DNA of 64,000 nucleotides from Blastocystis sp. Blastoise (lineage: Eukaryota; Sar; Bigyra; Opalinata; Blastocystidae). The position numbers were made by a program, and so were the translations under genes. The stretch spans positions 553,501 through 617,500 of the forward strand of contig JBBPEB010000005.1 in the NCBI GenBank assembly GCA_039096225.1, given 5' to 3'. Below, piece after piece: positions 63,734 through 64,000 of the stretch (position 1 is the stretch's first letter; the number at the start of each line of letters is the position of its first letter). The notes under the pieces were generated by a model that had not been told where the DNA came from, searched no databases, and saw only the letters and a program-made list of their open reading frames with translations.

Positions 63734-64000
63734 CTAATTATTAAAAAATAATAATGAAAATGTGTTTTTCGTCTATATACAGACATAGTTGCCGACAATT
63801 TGTAGTAATTAACTTTTTAGTCGTGTAGATATAGTGAAAAATAAATAAATGTATTTTTTGGTGATTTATAACTGCAAATATTATTTTTATAGAGGAAAAT
63901 CACCAAAAAATCAGGAAAATTAGCATTGTTGTTTTCTAAATGCTTTATTTGAGAGCAGTACTATATATTATTACATTATAAATGACTCCAGTCAATTGAT
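63734..64000. other. sequence upstream of the transposase N-terminal exon
   Basis: AT-rich; nothing certain. TAATTAG directly before 63,733 looks like a splice acceptor, so a short upstream exon or untranslated leader is possible. Confidence 0.35.

Larger units (their letters stand above)
44085..64000 (-). mobile_element. giant element 2: MULE inserted in Helitron B, running past the window end
   Basis: It starts with GGAAAAATGTTAGAAATACCC, comparable to the right end of element 1 read outward (GAGAAAATGATAAATATGTCC), at the exact point where the helicase frame stops. Its content mirrors element 1 as far as 60.2 kb and then carries the MULE transposase on the minus strand. It is inverted relative to element 1. 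From the spacing in element 1, its far end would lie roughly 9-10 kb beyond the window; target duplication and second terminus cannot be seen. The boundary is good to within a few bases. Confidence 0.7.

Overview
This is an extremely AT-rich eukaryotic window made almost wholly of nested mobile DNA and low-complexity sequence. Genes are split by short AT-rich introns (GTATAT...TATAG), proteins are Asn-rich, and long TA, GAA/CTT and GATA arrays fill the gaps. An early-diverging fungus or an amoebozoan-like protist would fit, but no host housekeeping gene is present, so the organism is left open.

Layout. (1) 1-3,634: AT-rich, purine-rich sequence with a tRNA-like module, which looks like the right-hand end of a giant element that starts outside the window. 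(2) 3,695-10,617: Helitron A, whose five-exon Rep-helicase gene appears intact (about 1,939 aa) and which ends in a GC-rich hairpin followed by CTAG|T. (3) 10,750-13,323 and 40,619-44,087: two parts of a second Helitron gene (B). Its multi-exon 5' part is open through eight exons, and the Rep plus first half of the helicase continue 27 kb away. (4) 13,324-40,609: giant element 1 (27,286 bp), inserted in the large Helitron B exon and flanked by a perfect 9-bp direct repeat. Removing the element and one repeat copy restores the frame. (5) 44,085-64,000: giant element 2, inserted in the same Helitron gene in the opposite orientation and running off the window. It carries a Mutator-like (MULE) transposase gene on the minus strand (60,432-63,733).

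The two giant elements are mirror-image relatives. From 44.1 to 60.2 kb, the reverse complement follows 40.6 to 24.3 kb module by module: terminal repeats, tRNA-like modules, purine/pyrimidine blocks, splice-flanked exon-like segments and unique sequence. One 60-bp stretch aligned by eye matches at 55 of 60 positions. Element 1 also keeps a dead N-terminal exon of the same transposase (22,784-23,122), but its catalytic core is missing. My reading is a family of very large MULEs (about 27-29 kb) with conserved ends, whose interior consists of low-complexity blocks punctuated by 68-nt tRNA-like cloverleaf modules. At least two copies entered one Helitron gene.

Exon joins, repeat alignments and domain calls were made by eye. 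No database search was run.
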